Shown piece after piece: positions 8,662-16,907 of a stretch of DNA of 64,000 nt (position 1 is the first letter of the stretch; the number at the start of each line of letters is the position of its first letter). The translations under genes and the position numbers were made by a program. The stretch lies in contig NZ_CP016463.1 in NCBI RefSeq assembly GCF_001713455.1, forward strand, positions 558,001 to 622,000. Direction: 5' to 3'. The notes under the pieces are model-generated. The model worked only from the letters and a program-made list of their open reading frames with translations, ran no database searches and was not told the origin of the DNA. The stretch is from Bosea sp. RAC05 (GTDB taxonomy: Bacteria > Pseudomonadota > Alphaproteobacteria > Rhizobiales > Beijerinckiaceae).

Positions 8662-8850
8662 ACCCCTTGTTTCAATCGAAGGCCCGAGCTATCCGGGCTC
8701 TGCCGGCGCAAATCAGCTGGTCAAGCACTGAAAGCACCAACCCGATGTCGAGCGACAGTCGAAAGACCAAGCCGCCCAAGGCTCGCGCAGTCTGCTGAAG
8801 AGCAGCTCTCCTGCGCGGCCGGAGGCGGCCTGATCGCAGTGGAGAGCCCC

Positions 8851-9186
8851 ATGAGGATCTACATCACCAACCGTTTCGAGGCCCTGTCCGAGTGGATCTC
8901 GGCCAATCTCGGCAGCCCGTATGCGTTTGCGCTGGCCAGTTTCATGGTTGTGGCCTGGGCGCTGTCGGGCCCGTTCTTCGGTTACTCCGATACCTGGCAG
9001 CTGGTCATCAACACCAGCACGACCATCTGCACCTTCCTGATGGTTTTCTTGCTCCAGAACACCGGAAACCGGACGATCGTCGAGATGCAGGACCGGCTGA
9101 AGGATCTGGAAGCGATCAACCGCGAGCTGCTGCATGAACTGCGCCGCCGGCCCGCCCAGAACGAGCCCCTGAAGGAAGCCGCGTGA
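8851..9186 (+). CDS. small membrane protein of the low-affinity iron permease-like family
   Basis: A 111-residue protein with ATG at 8851 placed six bases after GGAG. Two membrane segments are visible, FALASFMVVAWALSGPFFG and WQLVINTSTTICTFLMVFLLQ, followed by QNTGNRTIVEMQDRLKDLE. The run W-QL-INT-TTI-TFLMVFL-QNTGNR is characteristic of the low-affinity Fe/Cu permease family (PF04120). The bacterial members are short and their transport role is poorly established. It is followed by a strong hairpin and stands alone. Confidence 0.8.
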   Translation: MRIYITNRFEALSEWISANLGSPYAFALASFMVVAWALSGPFFGYSDTWQLVINTSTTICTFLMVFLLQNTGNRTIVEMQDRLKDLEAINRELLHELRRRPAQNEPLKEAA

Positions 9187-9187
9187 C

Positions 9188-9220
9188 CTGAGGGCCCGCA
9201 AACGCAACGCGGGCCCTCAG
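9188..9220. terminator. perfect 12-bp hairpin between convergent genes
   Basis: Arms CTGAGGGCCCGC (9188-9199) and GCGGGCCCTCAG (9209-9220) pair perfectly around a nine-base loop. It lies between the permease-like gene and the convergent methyltransferase. No T-run follows on either strand, so it may be a terminator helped by other factors, or only an RNA-stabilising stem. Confidence 0.6.
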
Positions 9221-9226
9221 TGAAAG

Positions 9227-10396
9227 TCAGGCCGCGATCAGGTCTTCGGGCCTCAGGCATGTGCCTGGCATGGCGATGTCATTGGCCGCAGGTCGCGTGC
9301 CCTCATCCATCCAGCGTGCCAGCAGTGCGAGTTGCCAGGAGATCATCGGCGGCACCGCATCACCGATTTGTCGGTATCGCCCGGTTACCGAGCCTTCGAA
9401 CTGCCAGGTGGTTGGGAACCCCTGCAGCGTGGCCATCTCCCGGATCGTCATGATCCTGTTCTCGATCGGGTGGACATAGCGACCGTTGCCAGGGTGGGCG
9501 CATTCGCGCTTGATGGTCGGCGCCGGCCGATCCCAGGCCATTCGGCCGTAGGCGTCGGGATGAGATCCCATCTCGCCTGATGAGAAGCGCCGCTGCATCG
9601 AAGGCGTCAGATGGCGACGGCTATCCTCCGAGGCGCAAAGGGCAGCCCAGGACCCGCCGTCAGCTGGAATGGCCGACAGCCGGGCGGAGAGAGCCTCGCC
9701 AATCCCTGGGGCCTTTGCGTCCGGGTCGGGGGCTTTCGGGATCCTCGACAGGGCCGTGCGTACGCTCGGGGAAGCTGAGAGACGCAAACCATCCCACAAC
9801 TGGTCGAGCGAAAGGGGCCTCGCACTCTTTGTCGCGACAACCAGAGCCCTTTCCCGTGCTTGAGGCAGACCAAAGCGCGAAAGGACATGGACATGTGCTT
9901 CGATGCGATAGCCCAGGCGCTCCAGAGAGGAGAACAGGTCGCGCGCATGATACGAGAAGCGGCCATTCAGGAACTCGCGCGCGTTTTCCATGAAGATGTG
10001 GCGCGGTGCGAGGACGGCGGCGAAATCGGCCACTCGGCCGGTCAGCCCGTTTCGCGACCCGTCGACGAGGTGATTGCTGGGCTTGGTCCTCGTGTAGTCG
10101 GTGCATGGCGGGCAGGCCAGCAGAACGTCGCACCGCCCGGAAGGAAGGCTTTCGGCAATGACAAGCGGGTCGAGGGTCGCAATATCAGCCAGGCGAGGCT
10201 GCGTTCCGATATTGCGTGTGTAGGTGGCATTGCAGCCTGTCGATCCCGGTTTGGCCGATGGCTTCGACAACTCTGCATCGACCGCCGCACTGAGGCTGTA
10301 GCCGGCTGCCTTGAAGCCTGCAGACATGCCGCCGCAGCCGGAGAACAGATCGACCGCAACCATTCCATAGGATTGAATTTTCGAATCGATAGCCAT
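9227..10396 (-). CDS. DNA cytosine-5 methyltransferase (Dcm type), variant PPCT catalytic motif
   Basis: About 389 residues from the ATG at 10396, which lies 16 bases after a promoter-like motif; the frame also extends to 10447. Motif I VDLFSGCGGMSAGFKAAG, motif IV LLACPPCTDYTR with the catalytic cysteine, motif VI FMENAREFL, motif VIII-like QARERALVVA, and motifs IX/X ending RQIGDAVPPMISW are all visible. The usual PPCQ of motif IV is PPCT here. It transfers a methyl group from SAM to cytosine C5. No nuclease gene is adjacent, so it appears to be an orphan enzyme, perhaps protecting the element from host restriction. Confidence 0.92.
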   Translation of the reverse strand: MAIDSKIQSYGMVAVDLFSGCGGMSAGFKAAGYSLSAAVDAELSKPSAKPGSTGCNATYTRNIGTQPRLADIATLDPLVIAESLPSGRCDVLLACPPCTDYTRTKPSNHLVDGSRNGLTGRVADFAAVLAPRHIFMENAREFLNGRFSYHARDLFSSLERLGYRIEAHVHVLSRFGLPQARERALVVATKSARPLSLDQLWDGLRLSASPSVRTALSRIPKAPDPDAKAPGIGEALSARLSAIPADGGSWAALCASEDSRRHLTPSMQRRFSSGEMGSHPDAYGRMAWDRPAPTIKRECAHPGNGRYVHPIENRIMTIREMATLQGFPTTWQFEGSVTGRYRQIGDAVPPMISWQLALLARWMDEGTRPAANDIAMPGTCLRPEDLIAA

Positions 10397-10412
10397 GAGG
10401 GAATGATAGCTG

Positions 10413-10421
10413 AAGGATTGA
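10413..10421 (-). promoter_or_regulatory. TCAATCCTT motif for the Dcm gene
   Basis: Exact minus-strand copy, 16 bases before the ATG at 10396. It forms a divergent pair with the plus-strand copy at 10446-10454. Confidence 0.55.
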
Positions 10422-10445
10422 CCTTCGCTCGCACGACGATCGCGC

Positions 10446-10454
10446 AATCATTCC
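10446..10454 (+). promoter_or_regulatory. TCATTCCTT motif for the 10482 gene
   Basis: Exact copy of the second motif form, 27 bases before the ATG at 10482; back to back with a minus-strand copy serving the Dcm gene. Confidence 0.55.
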
Positions 10455-10481
10455 TTAACGGGTCTGCTCTATGACCGGCCC

Positions 10482-11201
10482 ATGGATGATACAGCCAATC
10501 CGGCCGCGCGACAGCGCAGCGATGAATTCATCGATACGGCGCTCGCCATCGGCTTCAGCGATCGCGCGAGGACGATGCTCGATCATGCGCGCCGTGCTGA
10601 TCCGAACAGCATGCGTATCGAGGCCGTCGGCGCCCTCATGCAGCCGGATCTCGCGAAAGCCATGCGCGCCGCGGCAGCGGCGCGGCGAATGTCCGGGCAA
10701 GCAGGTTCCGGCTGGCAGCGTCCTGAGATGTTTGCAGCCTCAGCGTTGCTGGACTTCGGCATGGGGCGACAGCATCGCGTCGCCGAAACGATGGCAGCAG
10801 TCGCTCCGCGGATCGGTGACATTACGGTTTCGTTGGCTGGAAGCATCAGCAGGCTCTGGTGGGCCAGTGCGGCGGCGACCGGCTCTGTCGCAGGCATCCG
10901 CGCTGCGACCAGTTTCGCCAGTTGCCGCGGCGTCATCTCCCCGGTCGAGGAAGCCTGGCTCGCGCCGATCGTCGACAGTCTGTTGCTGAAGGATGCAAGT
11001 TCATCCCTGCGGCGAGCTCGCAAACTCTATCCGGGGGTGATCGCGTATCTGGGCAGGCCAGGCGCCATCAATCCCGCCTTGCTGCTGCCGCGAGCGGCCG
11101 AGGATGAGCAAGTCTGTGGGGCTGTCCTTGGCAAGGCGCTCGTCCTGATCCCGGGGCTGATGGCGACCATGTTCGAGCAGATGGATCTGCAGGCGGGCTG
11201 A
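10482..11201 (+). CDS. alpha-helical unknown protein preceding family members 1 and 2
   Basis: A 239-residue, alanine- and arginine-rich protein with no membrane segment that is clearly transmembrane, although SRLWWASAAATGSVAG and LGKALVLIPGLMATMF are mildly hydrophobic. No family recognised. It is followed after 66 bases by two members of the nine-paralogue family, a layout repeated at 33.3 kb and 26.1 kb where another unknown gene precedes family members. The start has a promoter-like motif 27 bases upstream. Confidence 0.6.
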   Translation: MDDTANPAARQRSDEFIDTALAIGFSDRARTMLDHARRADPNSMRIEAVGALMQPDLAKAMRAAAAARRMSGQAGSGWQRPEMFAASALLDFGMGRQHRVAETMAAVAPRIGDITVSLAGSISRLWWASAAATGSVAGIRAATSFASCRGVISPVEEAWLAPIVDSLLLKDASSSLRRARKLYPGVIAYLGRPGAINPALLLPRAAEDEQVCGAVLGKALVLIPGLMATMFEQMDLQAG

Positions 11202-11267
11202 GCCACTGCCCTTTCCTCGTGAGTTTCGAGGGCATGGGGTACAAAATCCGGCGCAAGAGGCCGGATG

Positions 11268-12371
11268 ATGAACGCTCCAGATTGGCTCCCCTATCTCTAT
11301 CAGGCGTCTTTGCGCGAGAAGCGCAACTCGCATCCCGTGCGGGCCATCGTTCGCGATCAGCTTCCGGTCTCGATCCGCCGTGTCGACGCCCATCAGGCGC
11401 CCATTGCATTCGAAATGAACCGTCGCGGATCCTCGATCCTGTGGCGCATTGTCGATGGGGCCCTGATGAGGGAAGCCATCGACTTCGGCGGACAGTCAGG
11501 CGGTCCTGAGGTTCTCAAGGCGGCGCACACGCATTTCATGAGTGGTGGCGCAGCCGACCACCAGCAGGTCCGAGCCCTTATCTATCGGTTGCGTGCGGAG
11601 GCTCTGTTCCTCGATCAGGTCTATGATCACGACCAGCTCGTGCCTGGAGCACAAGCCTATTCCGGGCGTGCCATCGTCGATGTCGACCGCCGGCAACGCC
11701 CTGAAGCGCAATCGCAGGCCCAGGTCTTCGCAAGCACCCTTGCTGTGGTCGACGGCAAGCTGATGATTCCGGCTGCGGAGCCAGTCCTGCATGTCGGGGT
11801 AAGCCCACTGGCCGGCCCCCTCCAGGTCGAGATCGTGCCCGGCATCACCGGTCGCGACTATGGCTCCGGCGCCCACGCAGCGTTCCGCATCGACCAGGTC
11901 GAAGAGGCTCATGCGTTTGCTGAAGCGCTGGCAGCTCAAGCCCAGGATCTCTTCAGAGAAGCGACAGGCCAAGATCGCGGCCCGGCGGTCGTGACCGGTG
12001 GCGATGCGCTCTGCGAGACCCTCAGCCTCGACTTTGATCGCGGCGTCGGTCAGGCGCCGCTGTCACCATTGTCAGCTTTCATGACCGTCATGGGCTGGAA
12101 GATGCGCGATGTAGCGATGAAATCCCTGCCGCCGCTTGTCCTGGCCGGCTACGGCATGATGCTCGGATCACTGGTGCCCGGTCAGGAGGATCTGGAGCGC
12201 GCGGTGTTGGGCTATCGCATGTTTCGCGACAACATCGACGATCGGACCTGGCCGCGGCCGGAGGCGGCCTGGGATATCGGCATCGAGGCGAGCCTTGCCG
12301 CCAACGCTCCGGCGCCTCGGCCCGATCAGGACGCCGATCTCGCCTATCTGACGCCGGGAGGCAGGCTGTGA
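11268..12371 (+). CDS. IDGxL/DxDL-tail paralogous family, member 1
   Basis: A 367-residue protein, no signal peptide or membrane segment; ATG 11268 has AGAGG seven bases upstream (the preceding ATG at 11265 is possible). Family signature: N-terminal RAIVRDQLPVSI then APIAFEM, central VVDGKLMIPAAEP (VDGKL at about 161-165), a following FRIDQVEEAHAFAEAL segment and the C-terminal tail DQDADLAYLTPGGRL. Eight further members occur in this window. I do not recognise the family; the repeated plan suggests two beta-rich halves and a helical C terminus, with variable surfaces. The stop overlaps the GTG of member 2. Confidence 0.75.
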   Translation: MNAPDWLPYLYQASLREKRNSHPVRAIVRDQLPVSIRRVDAHQAPIAFEMNRRGSSILWRIVDGALMREAIDFGGQSGGPEVLKAAHTHFMSGGAADHQQVRALIYRLRAEALFLDQVYDHDQLVPGAQAYSGRAIVDVDRRQRPEAQSQAQVFASTLAVVDGKLMIPAAEPVLHVGVSPLAGPLQVEIVPGITGRDYGSGAHAAFRIDQVEEAHAFAEALAAQAQDLFREATGQDRGPAVVTGGDALCETLSLDFDRGVGQAPLSPLSAFMTVMGWKMRDVAMKSLPPLVLAGYGMMLGSLVPGQEDLERAVLGYRMFRDNIDDRTWPRPEAAWDIGIEASLAANAPAPRPDQDADLAYLTPGGRL

Positions 12372-13486
12372 CCTCGACGATAATCTGGTTGCGCGTTGCA
12401 CATGACATCACGGGCGTCAGGCCGCGCGAGCGAACAACCTCGCGGCAGCGGTTCTTCGAAGAGCATCCCTTCGAGGTTCGCGTCGTGGGCGGCAACGAGA
12501 CCAAGCTTGTCGCGGAGATGCGCAGGCCCAATCCGGCCCTTGTTCGAGGCAGGCTTCAGACCTTCGCCTGGCGCGAGCATGAGGGGCGCCTCTATCGTAG
12601 CCTGCTGGACGCCGAGGGAGGGCCTGTCGCGATCGGCGGCGACGCAAAGCCCGTGTACGGCAAGCCCTCACTGGAGTCCGCCTACTATGGCGATCATGCC
12701 GACTATCCATTCGGGGGCGGCCGTGAACGCAACTCGATCAGGGGGTACAACAGCGCGTTGATCTATACCTCAAGGCAGACCTGCGGCTTCAGGACGCCTT
12801 ACAATCACGATGATCTTCCTCGTGCCCTCGCTGTCGCCCAGGCAAGAGCCGAGCAGTTGCTGCTGATCGACGGCCATCTGCATATCGAGGCCCCTCCCCC
12901 AGGATGGGTTCTCTACAACGAGGACATGGGTCGGGGGGATATCGAGGAAGCGAGTTGCGTCGCCTTCATCCCGGATTATGACGACTGGTCACAGGCGCTC
13001 TGGGTGGCGACGGATCCCGGGCACCTCCAATGGCTTCTCGACGCCCTCCAGCCAGGCCGGCCGGTGGACATGGTTCGGCGACATGGAGAGGAGCTCGTCT
13101 TTCACGTCGACCCGCCCGCGTTCGATCCAATGCCGATCCTTGCCGCATCCATCGTCGATCAGGGCATGCGCTACTTCTCCGGCGCTCAGTACGGTCAGGT
13201 CGATGCCATCTCGGGTGCCGCCATGGGGGCCATGCGACTGGCTGCATCGAACGCGCCTATCGGCTGGTCCGAACAGGACCGTGCTTCGTTCGACGCGGCT
13301 GTCAGTGCGGTACTGTCGATGCCGGAGGTTCAGCCCGCTGGTCTGTTCGAGCTCCATCACGACGGCTTCAGTGAGCGACGGGACGCCCTGAAAGCGCTCG
13401 CGAGCCTCTATCGTCGGGTCATCGATCTCGTGTCGCGACTGGACCACGACGACGAGGCCTCGCTGGAGCGGATCGCGGCCCTCTAG
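12368..13486 (+). CDS. IDGxL/DxDL-tail paralogous family, member 2
   Basis: A 372-residue protein starting at a GTG overlapping the stop of member 1 (GTGA). It shows EEHPFEVRV near residue 32, the GRLYRSLLDAEGGPVAIGG block also found in members 8 and 9, LLIDGHLHIEAPPPGW (IDGHL at about 167-171) and a tail DEASLERIAAL. It is one of the more diverged members, with an insert between residues 90 and 150. No known domain. Co-translation with member 1 suggests that the pair works together, perhaps as a heteromer. It converges with and slightly overlaps the next gene. Confidence 0.72.
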   Translation: MTSTIIWLRVAHDITGVRPRERTTSRQRFFEEHPFEVRVVGGNETKLVAEMRRPNPALVRGRLQTFAWREHEGRLYRSLLDAEGGPVAIGGDAKPVYGKPSLESAYYGDHADYPFGGGRERNSIRGYNSALIYTSRQTCGFRTPYNHDDLPRALAVAQARAEQLLLIDGHLHIEAPPPGWVLYNEDMGRGDIEEASCVAFIPDYDDWSQALWVATDPGHLQWLLDALQPGRPVDMVRRHGEELVFHVDPPAFDPMPILAASIVDQGMRYFSGAQYGQVDAISGAAMGAMRLAASNAPIGWSEQDRASFDAAVSAVLSMPEVQPAGLFELHHDGFSERRDALKALASLYRRVIDLVSRLDHDDEASLERIAAL

Positions 13487-14235
13487 GCGACCTTCGTACG
13501 CCAGGCGAGGGTCGCGCGCTTGCGGATCTCCTCGCTGGTGCGACCGGCGACCGACTCCATGCGGATGTCGACCAGCGCCAGATCGTCATAGTTCTGATCG
13601 CCGGTTTCGCGCAGACGCGTCACGACTGAGCGCATGTTGTTCGTCGCATCGTCGAAAGCAATCCGGCACGCGCGGTCGTGGGCATCTTCAACCGTGACCT
13701 CTTCGCGCTTGCCGTTTCGCTCTTCACGGAAGCCGGCCGAGAGAGATGTCTCCGCAATACGAGGCTGCAGATCACTGTTCAGGATGGTGACGTTTGCCTC
13801 GATCATGGCAAACCACTCGCCGGCATCCGCCTGATGAGCGCTGATCTTGCTCTGCACGTCGCTCTCGATGATGTCGAGATCGGCCAGTCGCCCGACCAGG
13901 TCGTCCAGTGCTTCCGAAGCCGCATTGAGAGCCTCGGCGCGATCCTGGCCATTCAGACGACGAACGAGGCGAACGAGGCATGCTCCCTGCTTCCAGATGT
14001 TCCCGCCCTCGCCGACAGTGACGAAGGACGGCACCTCACGAGCAGGCGACCCAGAGCTGGAACGGTCGAGCTTGGTCAGCGCGCTCGCGGCCTCGCGTGC
14101 CATCGAGTTGATGGCGTGCCGCATGGACACGATGATCAGGATCGATGCGGAGACGGCCACAAAAACGATCAGGATGACCCACAGCCACGGCCACTGGCCG
14201 GCAGGATCGGTAAGGAGGGCGATAGCGTCGTTCAT
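13483..14235 (-). CDS. membrane-anchored helical protein, unknown function
   Basis: A 250-residue protein with one N-terminal membrane segment (about residues 17-36, WLWVILIVFVAVSASILIIV) and a long helical cytoplasmic or periplasmic domain containing ADLDIIESDVQSKI and TNNMRSVVTRLRE. It resembles single-span, coiled-coil membrane proteins in outline only. It lies just downstream of ndk on the same strand, 26 bases after it. Family not recognised. Confidence 0.65.
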   Translation of the reverse strand: MNDAIALLTDPAGQWPWLWVILIVFVAVSASILIIVSMRHAINSMAREAASALTKLDRSSSGSPAREVPSFVTVGEGGNIWKQGACLVRLVRRLNGQDRAEALNAASEALDDLVGRLADLDIIESDVQSKISAHQADAGEWFAMIEANVTILNSDLQPRIAETSLSAGFREERNGKREEVTVEDAHDRACRIAFDDATNNMRSVVTRLRETGDQNYDDLALVDIRMESVAGRTSEEIRKRATLAWRTKVA

Positions 14236-14261
14236 AGGCTTTCCACGACCTCGAAGGGCGT

Positions 14262-14681
14262 TCAGACGATTTCGATGCCGGCGAAGATCAGTCCGATTTC
14301 ACGCGCGGCCGCTTCGGGGCTGTCAGAGCCGTGCACGCTGTTTTCGCGATAGGACAGGGCATAGAGGTTGCGGATCGTGCCCTCGGGCGCCTTGGTGCGG
14401 TCGGTCGGGCCCATCAGCGCGCGCCAGCGGGAAACCGCCTCGTCTCCCTCGAAGACCACAGCGACAACGGGTCCTGAGGTCATGTAATCGATCTGCTCGC
14501 CGAACCATGGCTGTCCGGCGTGCTCCTGATAAATGGCCTCTGCCGCCGCATTGGTGAGCCGAATGCGCTTCAACGCGATAGGCGATAGACCCGCCTGCTC
14601 GGCAAGCTGAACGATGGCCCCGGTCAGATGCCGGCGGGTGGCATCGGGCTTGATAATGGCGAAGGTGCGCTGGATCGGCAT
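14262..14681 (-). CDS. ndk: nucleoside diphosphate kinase
   Basis: A 139-residue protein, the normal length for bacterial NDK, from the ATG at 14681 (MPIQRTFAIIKPDA) with AAGGA upstream on that strand. The active-site histidine is H117 in RENSVHGSD, and IIKPDATRR is the conserved N-terminal strand with the substrate lysine. It moves the gamma phosphate between NTPs and NDPs, balancing nucleotide pools. The copy sits among unknown plasmid-type genes rather than in the usual chromosomal setting; with the adenylate kinase and dCTP deaminase homologues in this window it suggests element-encoded control of nucleotide supply. Confidence 0.93.
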   Translation of the reverse strand: MPIQRTFAIIKPDATRRHLTGAIVQLAEQAGLSPIALKRIRLTNAAAEAIYQEHAGQPWFGEQIDYMTSGPVVAVVFEGDEAVSRWRALMGPTDRTKAPEGTIRNLYALSYRENSVHGSDSPEAAAREIGLIFAGIEIV

Positions 14682-14831
14682 GTACGAATCCTTGGACAAT
14701 CGCAAAAGTCTACACCGATTCCATGCGATTGCCGCCTTCTTCCTTTCCGCATAGTGGGCCATTCTGCAAATTCAGACGGACTGCCCGGTCGATCCTTGAT
14801 GTTGGATCAGTATCGACCGGGCGGAACAGAA

Positions 14832-14879
14832 CGACCCTCCGAGAAAAGTGCCATAACTGGCAGTTTCCTCGGAGGGTCG
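14832..14879. promoter_or_regulatory. long inverted repeat upstream of family member 3 (copy A)
   Basis: Two 22-base arms (14832-14853 and 14858-14879) around a four-base loop TAAC pair at 20 of 22 positions. The right arm contains GGCAGTTTCCTCGGAGGGT, which recurs in the inverted repeat ahead of the AbiE-like operon at 15989-16030. It is 20 bases before the member 3 ATG and has no T-run, so an operator or attenuator is more likely than a terminator. Confidence 0.75.
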
Positions 14880-14899
14880 GCGTCATTACCGAGGTTCGT

Positions 14900-15949
14900 A
14901 TGAGCGCGCAGATCAAGGTGAATTACGACTTCACCGGCAAATTCATCCTGCCGAAGATGCGGACCGCCAACGCCAAGGTGATGTCGCGTGACCTCGTGAT
15001 CGATATCCGTGAAGTGCCCGCTCTCGAAGCGCCGGGAGCGCTGCATCTTCGGTATGACAATCAGGCCTATTATCAGGCCACACAGCGGTTTTTGGACATC
15101 CGCCTGGATGGGCACGACGGCAAGCTGTGGAAGAAGGTCGAGCTTCCTGCCACAGGCGAAACGGGAGCGGTGGAGACCACGATCATTCATCACTGGTCGT
15201 TCCCGCATGGCGCGAAGGTATACTGTGCGGGGCCCGTGGATAGCGGCCTGCGGCCGCTTAACATGCTCGCCGACGAATTCGCGCGCGCGAACGGGATCAA
15301 GGCCTGGGTGGTCGATGACGAGCCTGCCTGGCGCGAGATCGCACGGCAGGACGCAGCGAACCGATTTTTGATGGTCGGTGGCGAACTCTATAAGCGCGTC
15401 AATGCACCGATCCTTGATGTGACATTGACCGGGATCTCGGGGCAAATCGAGTTTCAGGCCGGGCCCAGGATGATTTACTCGGATCGTGGTGCAGTATCGT
15501 TCCGGTTCGATCAGATCGAGCAGGCCCGCGCCTATCTGCGCAAGGCCGGAGTCAGGGGAGCATTCCCTGAAACGTTGCGTGGGCTTGAGATCGTCAACTT
15601 CGATCCAGCCTATGGCTATTTCGACCAGACCAACGCTGCCATCAACTCCGTCCTCTTCGACATTATGCGTCTCGATGGGGACTTCGCCAGCTTGCCCCTG
15701 CCGGCCCTGGAAGCGTGGATCGACATCCGTCGGCTTGGTGAGAAGTGGACGACCGACGAATATGAACCGGCGCCCATGATCGACGCCATCATCCGGTTTC
15801 TCGATACGGTCGGTCAGGACGCCAAGGTGAGTACCCTGATCAAGAAGGTCTCGAAGGCTTTCCTCGCCATCCATGACGATCTCGACCGGACGCCGCGGCT
15901 GAGGCCGGATACTGATGCCGAGCTGGTCAGCCTGGCCGGGAGCTTCTGA
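14900..15949 (+). CDS. IDGxL/DxDL-tail paralogous family, member 3
   Basis: A 349-residue protein from ATG 14900 (GAGG five bases upstream). It has SRDLVIDIREV then LEAPGALHLRY at the N terminus, HDGKLWKKVELP, RFLMVGGELYKRVNAP where the central IDGxL is VGGEL (about 159-163), FRFDQIEQARAYLRK matching the FRIDQVEEAHAF and FRLDQIEQANAF of members 1 and 8, and the tail DTDAELVSLAGSF. It is the only member not in a tandem pair and is preceded by a long inverted repeat shared with the AbiE-like operon, so its expression may be tied to that system. Confidence 0.72.
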   Translation: MSAQIKVNYDFTGKFILPKMRTANAKVMSRDLVIDIREVPALEAPGALHLRYDNQAYYQATQRFLDIRLDGHDGKLWKKVELPATGETGAVETTIIHHWSFPHGAKVYCAGPVDSGLRPLNMLADEFARANGIKAWVVDDEPAWREIARQDAANRFLMVGGELYKRVNAPILDVTLTGISGQIEFQAGPRMIYSDRGAVSFRFDQIEQARAYLRKAGVRGAFPETLRGLEIVNFDPAYGYFDQTNAAINSVLFDIMRLDGDFASLPLPALEAWIDIRRLGEKWTTDEYEPAPMIDAIIRFLDTVGQDAKVSTLIKKVSKAFLAIHDDLDRTPRLRPDTDAELVSLAGSF

Positions 15950-15988
15950 CTTTCAACGCCGCCCCGCATCCTTGTGAGGAGACGCTGG

Positions 15989-16030
15989 CCCTCCGTCGAA
16001 ACTGACGGAATTGGCAGTTTCCTCGGAGGG
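15989..16030. promoter_or_regulatory. inverted repeat upstream of the AbiE-like operon (copy B)
   Basis: Arms 15989-16004 and 16015-16030 (CAGTTTCCTCGGAGGG on the right) pair at 14 of 16 positions with a ten-base loop. The right arm is the same sequence as in copy A and includes the GGAGG ribosome site of the following gene. AbiEi antitoxins are known to bind inverted repeats ahead of their own operon, so an AbiEi operator is the leading idea; an RNA hairpin hiding the ribosome site is another. Confidence 0.75.
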
Positions 16031-16034
16031 TGAG

Positions 16035-16907
16035 ATGCGCAAGCTCCCTGTCGATGCCCCCACCGCTCTTCCCGCTGCCGAGCGACTGGCACGCCTTGCC
16101 CGTCAGATGGGCCTCCCAGCCGATATCGTGGTGAGAGAGGCCCTCCAGACGCGGCTGATCTCGTGCCTGTTCCGATCATCTGTCTCGCGTCAGCTTGCAC
16201 TGAAGGGCGGCATGGCGATGCGTTCGGGATACGGCAGTCAGCGGCTGACCAAGGATGTCGACCTGCAGGCGGGGCCGTCATTGCCCCAGGCTGCGCTGCG
16301 ACAGGCCATGGCCGCTGCAGTGGATGAGTTGCGCGGCACAGGCCTGGTCGACGCCATCGAGTTTTCGATGCCCAAGCAGACTGAAACCGTTCAGCGCTTC
16401 AAGATTGGAGGACGCGTCGCCGGCGGCCAGAGCGAGATCCATCTCACGGTCGAGATCTCCCGGCGTGGGCTCCCTTCGCCTGAGCTGCTGCGATCAATGC
16501 CGCTACGGACCATGGACCGCATGGATGGCGGCGGAACGATGGTCGAAGTCTATGCCCCGGCCACGATGGCGGCATCGAAGGTTCAGGCCCTGCTGGCGCC
16601 CAATCGCACCGCGGCTCGCGATCTTTGGGATCTCAATGTCCTGATCATGATGCGCGTCGAAACCCCTGCCCCTCTCCTCGCAGGTCTCGGTGCTGAAGGT
16701 CTCGATCGCGCGCTCGCAGAGCTCTGGCCCAAGCTCGAACTGCTGGATTACGATCTGGCGAAGGTTCAGCTGACGCCCTACCTGCCCGCCGCTGCCGTCG
16801 AACAGTTGACCGAGGAAGTCTGGGATGAGATGCGCCTTCGGGTGCAGGAGCACGTTGAGAAGTGGCTCCGGGAAGCCCGCGATCTTGCGGCAGGAGCCTC
16901 ACCTTGA
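16035..16907 (+). CDS. AbiEii-like nucleotidyltransferase toxin
   Basis: A 290-residue protein; ATG 16035 follows GGAGGG by a few bases. The nucleotidyltransferase motif reads LKGGMAMRSGYGSQRLTKDVDL (GG then D-x-D with D at the strand end), the hallmark of the AbiEii/AbiGii family, and YAPATMAASKVQALLAPNRTAARDLWDL matches the later conserved block (K...RxxxRDLxDL). These toxins transfer nucleotides to tRNA or other targets and act in abortive infection. The gene comes before its presumed antitoxin, the reverse of the classical abiEi-abiEii order. Confidence 0.85.
   Translation: MRKLPVDAPTALPAAERLARLARQMGLPADIVVREALQTRLISCLFRSSVSRQLALKGGMAMRSGYGSQRLTKDVDLQAGPSLPQAALRQAMAAAVDELRGTGLVDAIEFSMPKQTETVQRFKIGGRVAGGQSEIHLTVEISRRGLPSPELLRSMPLRTMDRMDGGGTMVEVYAPATMAASKVQALLAPNRTAARDLWDLNVLIMMRVETPAPLLAGLGAEGLDRALAELWPKLELLDYDLAKVQLTPYLPAAAVEQLTEEVWDEMRLRVQEHVEKWLREARDLAAGASP

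Noticed and set aside
14687..14695. Plus-strand GAATCCTTGG near ndk as another promoter motif
   Set aside because: Its complement supplies the AAGGA ribosome site of ndk, which explains it; the next plus-strand gene is over 200 bases away.
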